Counted from the first letter of the stretch, positions 25,964 to 35,477 are shown. The stretch is 55,696 nucleotides of DNA from Dehalococcoidia bacterium (GCA_030648205.1 JAUSIH010000001.1:1-55696); one strand, 5' to 3'. The notes: generated from the sequence alone by a model not told the origin. Numbers and translations: made by a program.

Positions 25964-26659
25964 TCACGCGGGCCGCCGCTGCGTTCCGCCGAGGGGCTTG
26001 TAGAAGCCGCTGAGAACGACGGTGTTCAGCTCCGGCACGGGGCGCTCCCCCCGCGCCTTCTCTCTCTCGACCGAACTGCGGAGGTCCTGGTCCATCCTCT
26101 GGTAGTCGTCCACGTCAATGTCGTACACGGCCATGTATCCGCTCAGGCCGAAGCGCTGGTGCACGCACTTGTAGCGCTGGGCAGAGAGCATGCCCCGTAC
26201 CTGCAGCACGTGCGGGAGATGCACCGTGTCGTACCAGCGATGGAACTCGGCCTCCCGCGCGGGGTCGGCGCAGTTGGAGACGACCACCAGCATGCCCGTC
26301 GGCTTGCGTCCCGCCGCCGCGTTGCTGTGCCGCTTGCCCAGAGGCGCGAAGACGCCGTTCACCGGCGCGCTCAGGAGTGCGCTCCACTGCCCGCGGTCCG
26401 CCTCGGCCTGGCGCATCGCGCCGAGGTCCGCGTCCAGCTTGGGGAAGTCGCTGGTGTCCAGCGTGTAGGCGGCTATGTACTGGATTTTGCCGGCGCGCGG
26501 ATAGACGCAGGTGTAGCGCTGGCTGTCCACGATCCCGGGCGTGCGCACCACGTCCGGGATATGCACGGTGTCATACCAGCGGTTGAACTCATCCTCCCGC
26601 GTGGGGTCCTTGCAGTTGGCGAAGACGGCCAGCAGAGGCCCGCTACCTCGTGGGAACAT
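25964..26659 (-). CDS. Tandem EthD-like protein 2
   Basis: 231 aa, same two-domain plan as the protein at 23622. The halves share FNRWYDTVHIPDVVRTPGIV and FHRWYDTVHLPHVLQVRGML, each followed by RYTCVxPR- or RYKCVHQR-like strands. ATG 26659 with GGGAGG upstream. It is the last gene of the UGSC2 operon, 44 bp after partner B. The two EthD-like genes thus bracket the nuclease insertion, one closing the selenoprotein operon and one opening the MFS-LLM operon, which supports a single ancestral locus. Biochemical role unknown; binding or processing of a small substrate is the reasonable guess. Confidence 0.75.
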   Translation of the reverse strand: MFPRGSGPLLAVFANCKDPTREDEFNRWYDTVHIPDVVRTPGIVDSQRYTCVYPRAGKIQYIAAYTLDTSDFPKLDADLGAMRQAEADRGQWSALLSAPVNGVFAPLGKRHSNAAAGRKPTGMLVVVSNCADPAREAEFHRWYDTVHLPHVLQVRGMLSAQRYKCVHQRFGLSGYMAVYDIDVDDYQRMDQDLRSSVEREKARGERPVPELNTVVLSGFYKPLGGTQRRPA

Positions 26660-26703
26660 GCTCACCTCCCTGTGTTGGTATGTGACCGCACCGTGCGCCC
26701 GGC

Positions 26704-27747
26704 CTACCGCTCGATGCGCCGCGTCACCGACATGGCGCTGCCGCGCGTCGGCAGGAACGTGGAGTGCAGGGAGCCGTCGCCGCCGCCCACCATGACCATC
26801 CAGTCCTGCCAGCGCCGGACCATGGGCACCTTGCCGTTGATCTCGCGGCCCGGCCAGGTCTCCTGCTCCTTCTTGCGCTGGGAGATCCAGTCCGCCGGCA
26901 CCTGCGTGTTCTCCCACAGCCACTTCTTGAAGTCGTTCTTGGTGGCGAAGATGCGCTTGATCAGGCCCACGTGGCTGGGGCACAGCAGCAGCCCCGGCTC
27001 GCCCTTCCCCATGTGGAAGTTGTTGCAGCCCACGTCGCGCAGTGCGTATTTGAAGGTCAGGAGGACGTCCTCCGGGTCCGGGCTGGACTCAATGATGTTT
27101 TGCGTGCCGTGCACACCGGAGACCGTGACGGCGCTGTCCTCCCTCTTGAAGCCGCGCTCCACGTGCAGCGGCTCCCACGGGTTCTCCTCCTCGTTTTCTG
27201 CGATGCAAAAGGTGTACTTGCCGGGAGACCCCTGCGTCGCCTTGTCCACGGCGCCGGGCCTGGCGCCGCCCAGGTTCAGCAGAATGAGGCGCACCGCCCG
27301 TCCGATCGTGGCGTTGGCCTGCCAGCCCGGCCCGAAGAGACCGGACTTGTAGTTGACATTCAGCTCGTTGCGGATGGGGCCGTTGATGATGAGCAGCGGC
27401 GCGACGGGATTGGTGGTGGCCTGCATGCCGCTCAGGCTGAACCGCGGCTCCGCCATCGCGGCGACGGCGGCGATGAGCACCGGCATGTATTCCTTCTTGC
27501 ACCCCGCCATGACGGCGTTGACCGCGATCTTCTCGACGGTCGCCTCGCCGTTCAGGGGCGCGACCGCCGCGATCTTCTGCCTGGGGTCCTTGCCGGTGTA
27601 CTCGACGAAGGCCCGCACCCGCGCCTCCGTGGGCGGGACGACGGGCAGGCCATCGCTCATGCCCTTCGACAGCAGGTACTCGTTGATGGCCTCCAACGAG
27701 TCCTGGACCTGGACTTTGATGGACACAAGGCGTACATCCGGGGACAT
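26704..27747 (-). CDS. UGSC-associated ~350-aa protein, paralog B
   Basis: 347 aa, gap-free tandem copy of paralog C. Family landmarks: SDGLPVVPPTEARVRAFVEY, KIAVNAVMAGCKKEY (Cys near 83), INGPIRNELN, GPGWQANATIGR, YTFCIAENEEENPWEPLHVE and the C-terminal GGGDGSLHSTFLP. Starts ATG 27747 after a GGTCATCTC-poor leader of 55 bp from paralog C. Much of the C-terminal half is identical to C, including a long run around CNNFHMGKGEPGLLLCPSHV. Third gene of the UGSC2 operon. No transport signal; cytosolic. Presumed partner subunit of the selenoprotein; two different partners per selenoprotein suggest a heteromer or two specificities. Confidence 0.85.
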   Translation of the reverse strand: MSPDVRLVSIKVQVQDSLEAINEYLLSKGMSDGLPVVPPTEARVRAFVEYTGKDPRQKIAAVAPLNGEATVEKIAVNAVMAGCKKEYMPVLIAAVAAMAEPRFSLSGMQATTNPVAPLLIINGPIRNELNVNYKSGLFGPGWQANATIGRAVRLILLNLGGARPGAVDKATQGSPGKYTFCIAENEEENPWEPLHVERGFKREDSAVTVSGVHGTQNIIESSPDPEDVLLTFKYALRDVGCNNFHMGKGEPGLLLCPSHVGLIKRIFATKNDFKKWLWENTQVPADWISQRKKEQETWPGREINGKVPMVRRWQDWMVMVGGGDGSLHSTFLPTRGSAMSVTRRIER

Positions 27748-27802
27748 GAGATGACCCCCTACAGTACGAAGCTGCCTGACGGCGCGGGCGGCGCCCGGAC
27801 GC

Positions 27803-28846
27803 CTAGCGCTCGATGCGCCGCGTCACCGACATGGTGTCGCCGAATGTCGGCAGAAACGTGGAGTGCAGGGAGCCGTCGCCGCCGCCCACCATGACCATCC
27901 AGTCCTGCCAGCGCCGGACCATGGGCACCTTGCCGTTGATCTCGCGGCCCGGCCAGGTCTCCTGCTCCTTCTTGCGCAGGGAGATCCAGTCCGCCGGCAC
28001 CTTCGTGTTCTCCCACACCCACTGCTTGAAATCGTTCTTGGTGGCGAAGATGCGCTTGATCAGGCCCACGTGGCTGGGGCACAGCAGCAGCCCCGGCTCG
28101 CCCTTCCCCATGTGGAAGTTGTTGCAGCCCACGTCACGCAGGGCGTACTTGAAGGTCACAAGAACCTCCTCCGGGGTCGGGCTGCCCTCCAGGACGTTCT
28201 GCGTACCCTGCACGCCGGAGACCGTGACGGTGCTTTCGTCCTTTTTGAAGCCGCGCTCCACGTGCAGCGGCTCCCAGGGGTTCTCCTCTTCGTGTTCGGC
28301 GATGCAGAAAGTGTACTTGCCGGGAGACCCCTGCGTGGCCTTGTCAACAGTGCCGGGCCACGCGCCTCCCAGGGTGAGCTGGATGAGGCGCACCGCCCGC
28401 CCGATGGTCGCGTTGGCCTGCCAGCCCGGCCCGAAGAGGCCGGACTTGTAGTTGACGTTCAGCTCGTCGCGGATGGGGCCGTTGATGATGACCAGGATCG
28501 CGATCGGGTTGGTGGTGGCCTGCATGCCGTTCAGGTTGAACTGCGGCTCCGCCATCGCGGACACGGCGGCGAGGAGCACGGGCATGTATTCCTTCTTGCA
28601 CCCCGCCATGACCGCGTTGACCGCGATCTTCTCGACGGTCGCCTCGCCGTTCAGGGGCGCGACCACCGCGATCTTCTGCTTGGGGTCCTTGCGGGTGTAC
28701 TCGACGAAGGCCCGCACCCGCGCTTCCGTGGGCGGCACGACGGGCAGGCCGTCGCTCAACTGCTTCGAGAGGAGGTATTCGCTGACGGCCTCAACGGAAT
28801 CCTCGACCTGGACGCGGCTGGAGCTGAGCTTGAAATCCGGAGACAT
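27803..28846 (-). CDS. UGSC-associated ~350-aa protein, paralog C
   Basis: 347 aa, same length as paralog B without any gap. ATG 28846 with GGGAGG seven bases upstream, which rejects a longer GTG/ATG reading starting at 28915. All family landmarks are present: SDGLPVVPPTEARV, VNAVMAGCKKEY, INGPIRDELN, GPGWQANATIG, YTFCIAEHEEENPWEP. Differences from B are concentrated in the first 60 residues and around 215-235 (VQGTQNVLEGSPTPEEV against VHGTQNIIESSPDPEDV). It lies 105 bp after UGSC2 and is the second gene of that operon. Recent duplication followed by partial divergence or gene conversion. Confidence 0.87.
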   Translation of the reverse strand: MSPDFKLSSSRVQVEDSVEAVSEYLLSKQLSDGLPVVPPTEARVRAFVEYTRKDPKQKIAVVAPLNGEATVEKIAVNAVMAGCKKEYMPVLLAAVSAMAEPQFNLNGMQATTNPIAILVIINGPIRDELNVNYKSGLFGPGWQANATIGRAVRLIQLTLGGAWPGTVDKATQGSPGKYTFCIAEHEEENPWEPLHVERGFKKDESTVTVSGVQGTQNVLEGSPTPEEVLVTFKYALRDVGCNNFHMGKGEPGLLLCPSHVGLIKRIFATKNDFKQWVWENTKVPADWISLRKKEQETWPGREINGKVPMVRRWQDWMVMVGGGDGSLHSTFLPTFGDTMSVTRRIER

Positions 28847-28951
28847 AGGATAACCTCCCTTTGACTGAAGATTACTGGTCACACAAGTCGAGGCCCGGAC
28901 CGCCCGCCGGGACAATCCTGGGCCTCGACTTTCGATTGCGTGCTTGTGGGA

Positions 28952-29506
28952 CTAGGCCTTTGTTGGAATCTTGGGCATCGCCCCCGTCAGCTCCCCCACG
29001 ACGGCGGAAAACGCCTTGCGCGCGTGGGCGCGGACTTCCGCTTCCGGCAGAGTTTCCAGAGGGAAGGGCAGAATGACCTGGGGCAGGTCGGACATGCCCT
29101 TGCCCTTCGCCGAAGCGTTGGCGAGGGACTCGAAGAACTTGGTGGACAGAGTAACGGTGGGGACTCCCCGCTTCTCCAGCTCGACGCTGTCGTGGATACA
29201 CCACGCTGTGCAGGAGCCTCAGTTGCCCAGACCGCAGATCACCGCGTCCGCCTGGGCCAGCTCCTCCATCGCCGCCTTGGGCGTGGGGCTGGACGCGCCC
29301 TTCTTCTTGTGGATGACTTTGACCACGCCTTCGTTCTCTTTGAGCATCTTGGTGTATTCGTCGAAGACGATGCCCAGGCTCCGCCACCCGTTGTCAATGA
29401 AGCCGATGGTCTTGCCCTTGAGGCTGGGAATGCGCGGCGATACCTTCTGCTTTGCCGCGCCCGCTTCCGCCGAGGGCAGAAGGATCTCCACCATCTGGAC
29501 CGGCAT
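28952..29506 (-). CDS. UGSC-family selenoprotein 2 (in-frame TGA = Sec)
   Basis: 184 aa with Sec at residue 96 (TGA 29221-29219). The protein reads through exactly as the family name: GLGN then U-G-S-C-T-A-W-C-I-H, next ELEKRGVPTVTLSTKFFESL and DLPQVILPFPLE. N-terminal landmark KGKTIGFIDNGWRSLG. ATG 29506 is fixed by AGGAGG upstream; the longer frame to 29632 lacks a site. First gene of UGSC2 - partner C - partner B - EthD-like 2, behind a strong promoter. The Sec-x-x-Cys pair and the following E-(L/I)-E-K/R-x-G-(V/I)-P pattern resemble the selenocysteine region of glycine/proline reductase B subunits, as I remember them. Cytosolic; substrate unknown. Confidence 0.92.
29183..29221 (-). promoter_or_regulatory. 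SECIS-like hairpin of UGSC2 with its TGA codon
   Basis: Downstream of TGA: GGCTCCTGCACAG, then CGTGG-TGTAT-CCACG, then ACAGCGTC. Same apical stem and same 13-nt distance as in UGSC1 and UGSC3. The outer stem is short here (GGC with GUC, one G-U pair). Confidence 0.6.
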
Positions 29507-29585
29507 ACTGTCCTCCTCTTGGCTGACTAATGCACTATCCTCGGCGCGGCTCCCTTTCGGAAATCGAAGCCGGGCCGTCGCGCCC

Positions 29586-29614
29586 ACAATACACAGACAT
29601 GACGCGCGTGTCAA
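29586..29614 (-). promoter_or_regulatory. Strong sigma70-like promoter of the UGSC2 operon
   Basis: Minus strand TTGACA, 17-base spacer, TATTGT; perfect -35 and spacing. The start site would be near 29579, leaving a ~73-nt leader. It lies in the 222-bp region shared with divergent selA. Confidence 0.65.
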
Positions 29615-29728
29615 GTCACGGGACGGCCCCACCCGAACGGCGCGGCGTCACCCGCGTCACATCCCTCTTGCCCGATATGCTACGATACTGTGCAGACGCA
29701 CTCTACTACGGAAAGGGAGGCCCTGACG

Positions 29729-31102
<1,374 letters not shown>

Positions 31103-31155
31103 ACCTCTTTCCACGCCCCTGCTGAGCAAACATCCCGTTGAGGGCAGGACTTTCC

Positions 31156-31587
31156 ATGCCTTTCCCTGCCTGGCTCCGCGTCCACGATCCCGCTTACGCA
31201 GCCCGCGTCCTCGGCGTGCGCGCCCAGGCGGAGGCCGCGCCGGGCCAGCCCGCCGATGTCCGGCAGAGCCTGGGGCGGGACGTTGATGCGCTCATGGCGC
31301 TGGTGGCGGAGCAGGCGGCGGGCGACGCCTTTGCCCGCCGGTGCGTCGCGCTTCTCGGCCAGGCCCGCGCGGAGTTGGGCAGCGAGCGCCCCGACCCGCG
31401 GAGAGTCGTCGAGGCGACGGAGGAGGTCAGGCGGCTGCTCATCAGGTCGCGGGAGTCCAAGAGACCGTGCGATGACGCGGGTGGGACTGCCGCTGGCGGC
31501 TTACTGCGTGGCGTGGCTTGGCGCGCTGGCATGGCTCGCCTTCGGAGCACTGCGGCTGTACCCGGAGTCGGATGCGCTGAGCGGTGA
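31156..31587 (+). CDS. Unrecognised 143-aa protein after selA
   Basis: Starts 53 bp after selA at ATG 31156. Residues 1-105 are helical and Ala/Arg-rich (VLGVRAQAEAAPGQPADVRQ, ARRCVALLGQARAELGSE). The last ~38 residues lie in the 116-bp overlap with the next gene and look like an out-of-frame translation of it. The true protein may therefore be shorter, or a frameshift may join the two genes. Not recognised; no link to SelB. Confidence 0.4.
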   Translation: MPFPAWLRVHDPAYAARVLGVRAQAEAAPGQPADVRQSLGRDVDALMALVAEQAAGDAFARRCVALLGQARAELGSERPDPRRVVEATEEVRRLLIRSRESKRPCDDAGGTAAGGLLRGVAWRAGMARLRSTAAVPGVGCAER

Positions 31588-31972
31588 TGGCGGCGCGGCG
31601 TGGCTACCGGTGACCGCCGTGCTCTGGGGCGCGATGGGCGGCGTCCTGGACGCGCTTTTCGCGCTCTGGCAGCGCTTCGGTGAGCGCACGTTCGACGCGC
31701 GGTTCTGGCTGTGGTACGTGCTCAACCCCGCGCTGGGCGCGGGCCTGGGGATCGTGGTCTATCTGCTGTCCGCGACAGGGTACCTCGCCGTCACGGGCGG
31801 CGCTCACGTTGCGGATGGCGTTGCGGGCCTCCCGCGACTGAACCCGAACGGCGTCATCCTACTGGCGTTCGTCGCCGGGTTCAAGCAGACCATGTCCTAC
31901 ACCGTGATGAACAGGACTCTCAGCGCCGTCTTCAACGCGGGCGCGGACAGGGGCGCCACCGGCAGCGGCTAG
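31472..31972 (+). CDS. Membrane protein, unrecognised (166 aa)
   Basis: Four hydrophobic segments at about 5-25, 40-60, 82-105 and 128-145; ends FKQTMSYTVMNRTLSAVFNA. ATG 31472 has no clear ribosome site (GGGAG is 18 bases away), so translation probably depends on the overlapping upstream frame. Ends just before a repeat cluster. Function unknown. Confidence 0.55.
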   Translation: MTRVGLPLAAYCVAWLGALAWLAFGALRLYPESDALSGDGGAAWLPVTAVLWGAMGGVLDALFALWQRFGERTFDARFWLWYVLNPALGAGLGIVVYLLSATGYLAVTGGAHVADGVAGLPRLNPNGVILLAFVAGFKQTMSYTVMNRTLSAVFNAGADRGATGSG

Positions 31973-31989
31973 CAGAGTGTTGAATACCC

Positions 31990-32310
31990 CCTTCAACCAT
32001 TCCCATGGCCCCCTTCCTGTCCAGAGAAAGAGGGATACTGGGGGACACCCCCAGCGCCCCCGTCAAAGGGGGTGACTCCCCCTCTGGACTCCCTCGTACT
32101 GCGGATTCCGAACGGAGACCCTACCACGAAGCCTCAGCCCTGCGCTGGCATCCCGTCCTAGAAATAGCAGCGCAAGTCCACGGGTGCAGTGCAGGGAGCG
32201 ATGCCCCTGCCGGAGGGCACGGGAGGTGTCCTCCCGTACTCGCTTTATCTCTCCCCCTCTCCGTCGGAGAGGGGGACCAAGGGGGTGAGGGCCTCACAGC
32301 AGCCCTCAGC
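31990..32310 (+). repeat. Intergenic repeat cluster
   Basis: Contains CTGGGGGACACCCCCAGCG, CCCCCGTCAAAGGGGG, ACTCCCCCTCTGGACTCC (shared with 21193-21338) and, near 32250, CCCCTCTCCGTCGGAGAGGG, a hairpin, followed by GGGGGTGAGGGCC. No gene in the 352 bp between 31973 and 32324. Confidence 0.5.
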
Positions 32311-32324
32311 GCCGCCTTGAAGAC

Positions 32325-33380
32325 CTACTCTTTGATCTCCCGGCTGGCCATGAACCCGCCGAAGGTGCCCCATCCGGGGCAGACGCTGGAGTTGCGGCCC
32401 CAGCCGCCCGCGACGACGATGTGGATATCGTCCGGGCTATATGCTATCGGCACCAGGGCGTCGTCGTTATTGCGGTCCACCCACTTGGGCCAGGAGTTCA
32501 GCTCTTTCTCAAGGCTGTAGTAGCCGCCCGTCTTGATGAACCCCAGCGGCTTGCGCGCATGCTCCCAGATGAAATGCTGGACGTCCTGCTTGGAGTACCC
32601 GTCGCGGGCGAGCTGATTGGCGTGATAGGCGCCCAGGGCCACGAGCGTCTGGCCCATGGTCACCACGTTGTTGTTCCCCAGGGTGGCGAGTGTGTCGCAG
32701 ATGGTCATCATGACCGCCCGCGACTCGCAGATGGCGCCCACGTAGTGCGGCGACTCGCAGCCGAAGACGGTGACGGCGCTGGCCTCGGCGGGCACGCCGT
32801 GGTCGGTGTGGACGGGCGCCCAAGGGCTTTCCTTGTTGTTCTCGCCGATGCAGTATGTCCACTTGCCGGGATGGGCCTGGTTCTTGCGGGCCGTCTCGCC
32901 GGGGCGCGCGCCGCCCAGGTTCCACAGGCCCAGAGCAACGGCCCGACCGATTGTCCCGTTGGCGCGGTAGCCGTTCCCGAAGACGCCCCAGGAGGCGTTG
33001 ATGCCCAGCTTTTGCACCACCGGCCCGCTCACGATAATCAGCGGGCAGGCGATGTGCGCGGTGGTCTGCACGCCGTTCAGGTTGAACTCCGGCGCCAGCA
33101 GCGCCTCAAAAGCGGCCAGGACGGTGGGGAAATACTCCGGCAGGCAGCCCGCCATCACCGCGTTGATGGCCAGCTTCTCCACGGTGGCCGGGCAGTACTT
33201 CGGCGGGATGGGGCCCAACACCTCGTCCGGCTTGCGCCTGGTTGCGGCGAGCATGCGCTCCACCTTCTGGGGCGTCGGCGGGACCACGGGCAGGCCGTCA
33301 GTCCATCCCTTTTGAAAGAACAGCTCAACCGCGTCATCGGGGCCTGGCGTTTCGATAAGGTCGGCCTGGAACTGCATCAT
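32325..33380 (-). CDS. UGSC-associated ~350-aa protein, orphan paralog D
   Basis: 351 aa, most divergent copy. Retained landmarks: TDGLPVVPPTPQKVERM, AINAVMAGCLPEYFP (invariant Cys), GYRANGTIGR, WTYCIGENNKESPWAPVHTD (second invariant Cys). Unlike the others it has an extended final third with CESPHYVGAICESRAV and ends WGTFGGFMASREIKE. No UGSC gene lies beside it; the nearest is UGSC2, 2.8 kb away. Start ATG 33380 (or the ATG 3 bp later, better spaced from AGGAGG). Divergent from the phosphoesterase gene. Either a stand-alone relative or a partner acting in trans. Confidence 0.83.
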   Translation of the reverse strand: MMQFQADLIETPGPDDAVELFFQKGWTDGLPVVPPTPQKVERMLAATRRKPDEVLGPIPPKYCPATVEKLAINAVMAGCLPEYFPTVLAAFEALLAPEFNLNGVQTTAHIACPLIIVSGPVVQKLGINASWGVFGNGYRANGTIGRAVALGLWNLGGARPGETARKNQAHPGKWTYCIGENNKESPWAPVHTDHGVPAEASAVTVFGCESPHYVGAICESRAVMMTICDTLATLGNNNVVTMGQTLVALGAYHANQLARDGYSKQDVQHFIWEHARKPLGFIKTGGYYSLEKELNSWPKWVDRNNDDALVPIAYSPDDIHIVVAGGWGRNSSVCPGWGTFGGFMASREIKE

Positions 33381-33537
33381 GTCCTCCTTGTCGGGGTGCT
33401 CCAGCAGCCCAAGATACTGCTCACGGCGTCTCCTGTCCAGTGGCGGCTTGTGGCGGTCAGTGGGCTTATGTTAGGATAGAAATGAATCTCATGCTAGACC
33501 GATGTAGCGGGGACCACGAATTTCGGGGGAGGAGTTG

Positions 33538-34299
33538 GTGGCCTTGACTGAGCATCGGCGCGTTAGCCTGTTGCACACCTCGGATGTGCACCTGGGATGG
33601 GACAGCAATCCCCTCCTGGTTAAACGCGCCTTCACCGCTGTTATTGACACCGCCCACAAGCTGGACGTGGACATCGTCGTCGTTGCGGGGGACCTGTTCG
33701 ACCACGCCCGGGTGGAGAACGATGTCATCGCGTTCGCCATCGCGGAGATGAACCGCGCGGGGCGACAGGTCGTCGTTCTTCCCGGCAATCACGACGTCTA
33801 TGACGCGAACTCCTTGTACCACCGGGTGAATGTGGAAGCCGAGTGCCCCAACGTCAAGCTCATCCGCGGCGGGGCCGGCGAGCTGGTGCATCTGCCCGAT
33901 AAAGGCGTCACGTTCTGGGGCAAAGCAATGGAGGAACACCACCCCGGGTTTCATCCTCTGACAGATATTCCGGCGCGGGCTAACGGCAATTGGTTCGTGG
34001 GCATCGCGCACGGGCACTTCGAGCCGAGCGGCGGGGTGTCCGGCAGGTCGTCCCCCATCTATCCCGCGGAGATCGCCGGCGCCGGGTGCGACTACGTCGC
34101 GCTGGGGCACTGGCACATTCCGCTGGACATCTCCCAGCAGGGCGTCCGTTGCCGGTACTCCGGCTCGCCCGCGGGCTCCGGTTTCTCCGACACTCTGGGC
34201 GAGGTCTCCATCGTGGAGTTTGACCCCGCGCTGGGCGTCACGGTGCGGTCCCACCCGCTCCAGGAGCAACCGGCGCAGCCTGTCGAAGACGAGGACTAG
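33538..34299 (+). CDS. Calcineurin-like metallophosphoesterase (SbcD/Mre11-like)
   Basis: 253 aa. All dinuclear-metal motifs are visible: TSDVHLG near 14-20, AGDLFDHARVE near 50, LPGNHDVYD near 81, IAHGHFE near 157 and ALGHWHIP near 186. The motifs are those of SbcD/YkuE-type exonucleases or phosphodiesterases; it lacks the capping domain and a SbcC partner. The GTG at 33538 has GGAGG five bases upstream. Next to a ComEC-like hydrolase (convergent). Substrate unresolved between DNA ends and small phosphodiesters. Confidence 0.88.
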   Translation: MALTEHRRVSLLHTSDVHLGWDSNPLLVKRAFTAVIDTAHKLDVDIVVVAGDLFDHARVENDVIAFAIAEMNRAGRQVVVLPGNHDVYDANSLYHRVNVEAECPNVKLIRGGAGELVHLPDKGVTFWGKAMEEHHPGFHPLTDIPARANGNWFVGIAHGHFEPSGGVSGRSSPIYPAEIAGAGCDYVALGHWHIPLDISQQGVRCRYSGSPAGSGFSDTLGEVSIVEFDPALGVTVRSHPLQEQPAQPVEDED

Positions 34300-34316
34300 C
34301 CGCTCCCCGACCGACG

Positions 34317-34565
34317 CTACGACTGGCCGGGCCGCTTGAATATCCTGTCCATCTTGACCTGAATGCGCGCCCTGCGGCGGGCCGTCTCCCGCGCGTCCGG
34401 CACAGCCTCGACAAGCTCCCCCCTGTCTAGCGTCACTTTCAGCCAGTCGCCCGGCGCGACGCCCGGGGGCAGCTTCGTCAGCGGCGCCACGAGCTGTCGC
34501 TCTTCGTCGCCGACCAGCAACACAGCCTGCCCCTCGTCAATCCGGTCAATGACCGCTCTCTCCAC
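34317..34565 (-). CDS. DUF3006-type small protein
   Basis: 82 aa with a small beta barrel (AVIDRIDEGQAVLLVGDEER, then DWLKVTLDRGELVEAVPD) and a basic C-terminal helix. DUF3006 proteins are commonly encoded beside secreted ComEC-like hydrolases, as here: it follows that gene by 2 bp. Convergent with the phosphoesterase. Likely an accessory of the neighbour; role unknown. Confidence 0.75.
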   Translation of the reverse strand: MERAVIDRIDEGQAVLLVGDEERQLVAPLTKLPPGVAPGDWLKVTLDRGELVEAVPDARETARRRARIQVKMDRIFKRPGQS

Positions 34566-34567
34566 GG

Positions 34568-35419
34568 CTAGCGCTCCGTCGTGACCTGGTACGTCTGCCC
34601 GTCCGTGCGGATGACGATGGCGCCGCGCGTGTCGTTGCCATAGATTTTGGCGCCCGCGGCCAGAACGGTCTGCAGGGTCTCTTTGTGCGGATGGCCGTAG
34701 GAGTTGTCGCGGCCCGCCTGATAGACGGCCACCTCCGGCTGGACGGCGGCGACGAACTGCGGGGAGCTGGACGTGCGAGAGCCGTGGTGGCCCAGCTTGA
34801 GGATGGTGGAGCGCAGCGGCACACCCGCGCTGAGCATGCTCGCCTCCGCCTGACGCTCGGCGTCGCCCGTGAACAGGAAGCTGACCTTGCCGAACTCCAG
34901 GCGCACCACCACGGAGTTGTTGTTCCGGTCGGGGAACAACGGGTCCACGGGGTGCAGCACATGCGCCTCCAGGCTGCCCAGCCGGATGACGTCGCCGCGG
35001 CGCGCGACCACCCCTTTCGCCTTGGCTCGCTCCACCGCGTCCACGAACCGCTCGAAGGTGACCGTGGTGTTCGGCTGGCCGCTGACCCAGACCTCTTTCA
35101 CGGGGAACGCGTTCAGCACGTCCACCAGCCCGCCGATGTGGTCGGCGTCCGCGTTGGTGCCCACCATCACGTCCACCTGCTGCACGCCGACCTTGCGCAT
35201 GTACGCGACCAGGCCGGACTGGCGGGGGCCGCCGTCAATCACCATCACCTTGCCCTCCGGCGTCCGCACCAGGATGCCGTCTCCCTGGCCCACGTCCACG
35301 AAGTGGACGGCAAGCTCGGCGCCGGCGGTCGGCGCGGGCGCAGGCGCGGCGGGAGAGCACGCGTCGCCTAAGAGCGTGACGAGGGCAAGGGCAAGCGCAA
35401 AGACCAGGGAACGGAACAT
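34568..35419 (-). CDS. Secreted ComEC/Rec2-like metallo-beta-lactamase-fold hydrolase
   Basis: 283 aa. Signal peptide followed by LLGDACSPAAP, probably a lipoprotein although the lipobox is imperfect. Then a metallo-beta-lactamase fold: VHFVDVGQGDGILV near 42-55, TNADADHIGG near 90-99, FTGDAE and LKLGHHGS. The metal motif normally reads HxDADH; here the first His is Asn, so one metal site may be lost or shifted. Free-standing ComEC-like domains are thought to degrade extracellular DNA. ATG 35419 is chosen from the signal peptide; a ribosome site is not obvious. Operon with DUF3006. Confidence 0.82.
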   Translation of the reverse strand: MFRSLVFALALALVTLLGDACSPAAPAPAPTAGAELAVHFVDVGQGDGILVRTPEGKVMVIDGGPRQSGLVAYMRKVGVQQVDVMVGTNADADHIGGLVDVLNAFPVKEVWVSGQPNTTVTFERFVDAVERAKAKGVVARRGDVIRLGSLEAHVLHPVDPLFPDRNNNSVVVRLEFGKVSFLFTGDAERQAEASMLSAGVPLRSTILKLGHHGSRTSSSPQFVAAVQPEVAVYQAGRDNSYGHPHKETLQTVLAAGAKIYGNDTRGAIVIRTDGQTYQVTTER

Positions 35420-35477
35420 ACACGCGGATTGTAGCACACGGCGCGGGACGCACTCACGGAGGGTGGACTGTTTTGAC

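Noticed and set aside
31156-31972. selB or selD downstream of selA
   Set aside because: No GTPase P-loop or selenophosphate synthetase motif; the genes are small and unrelated.
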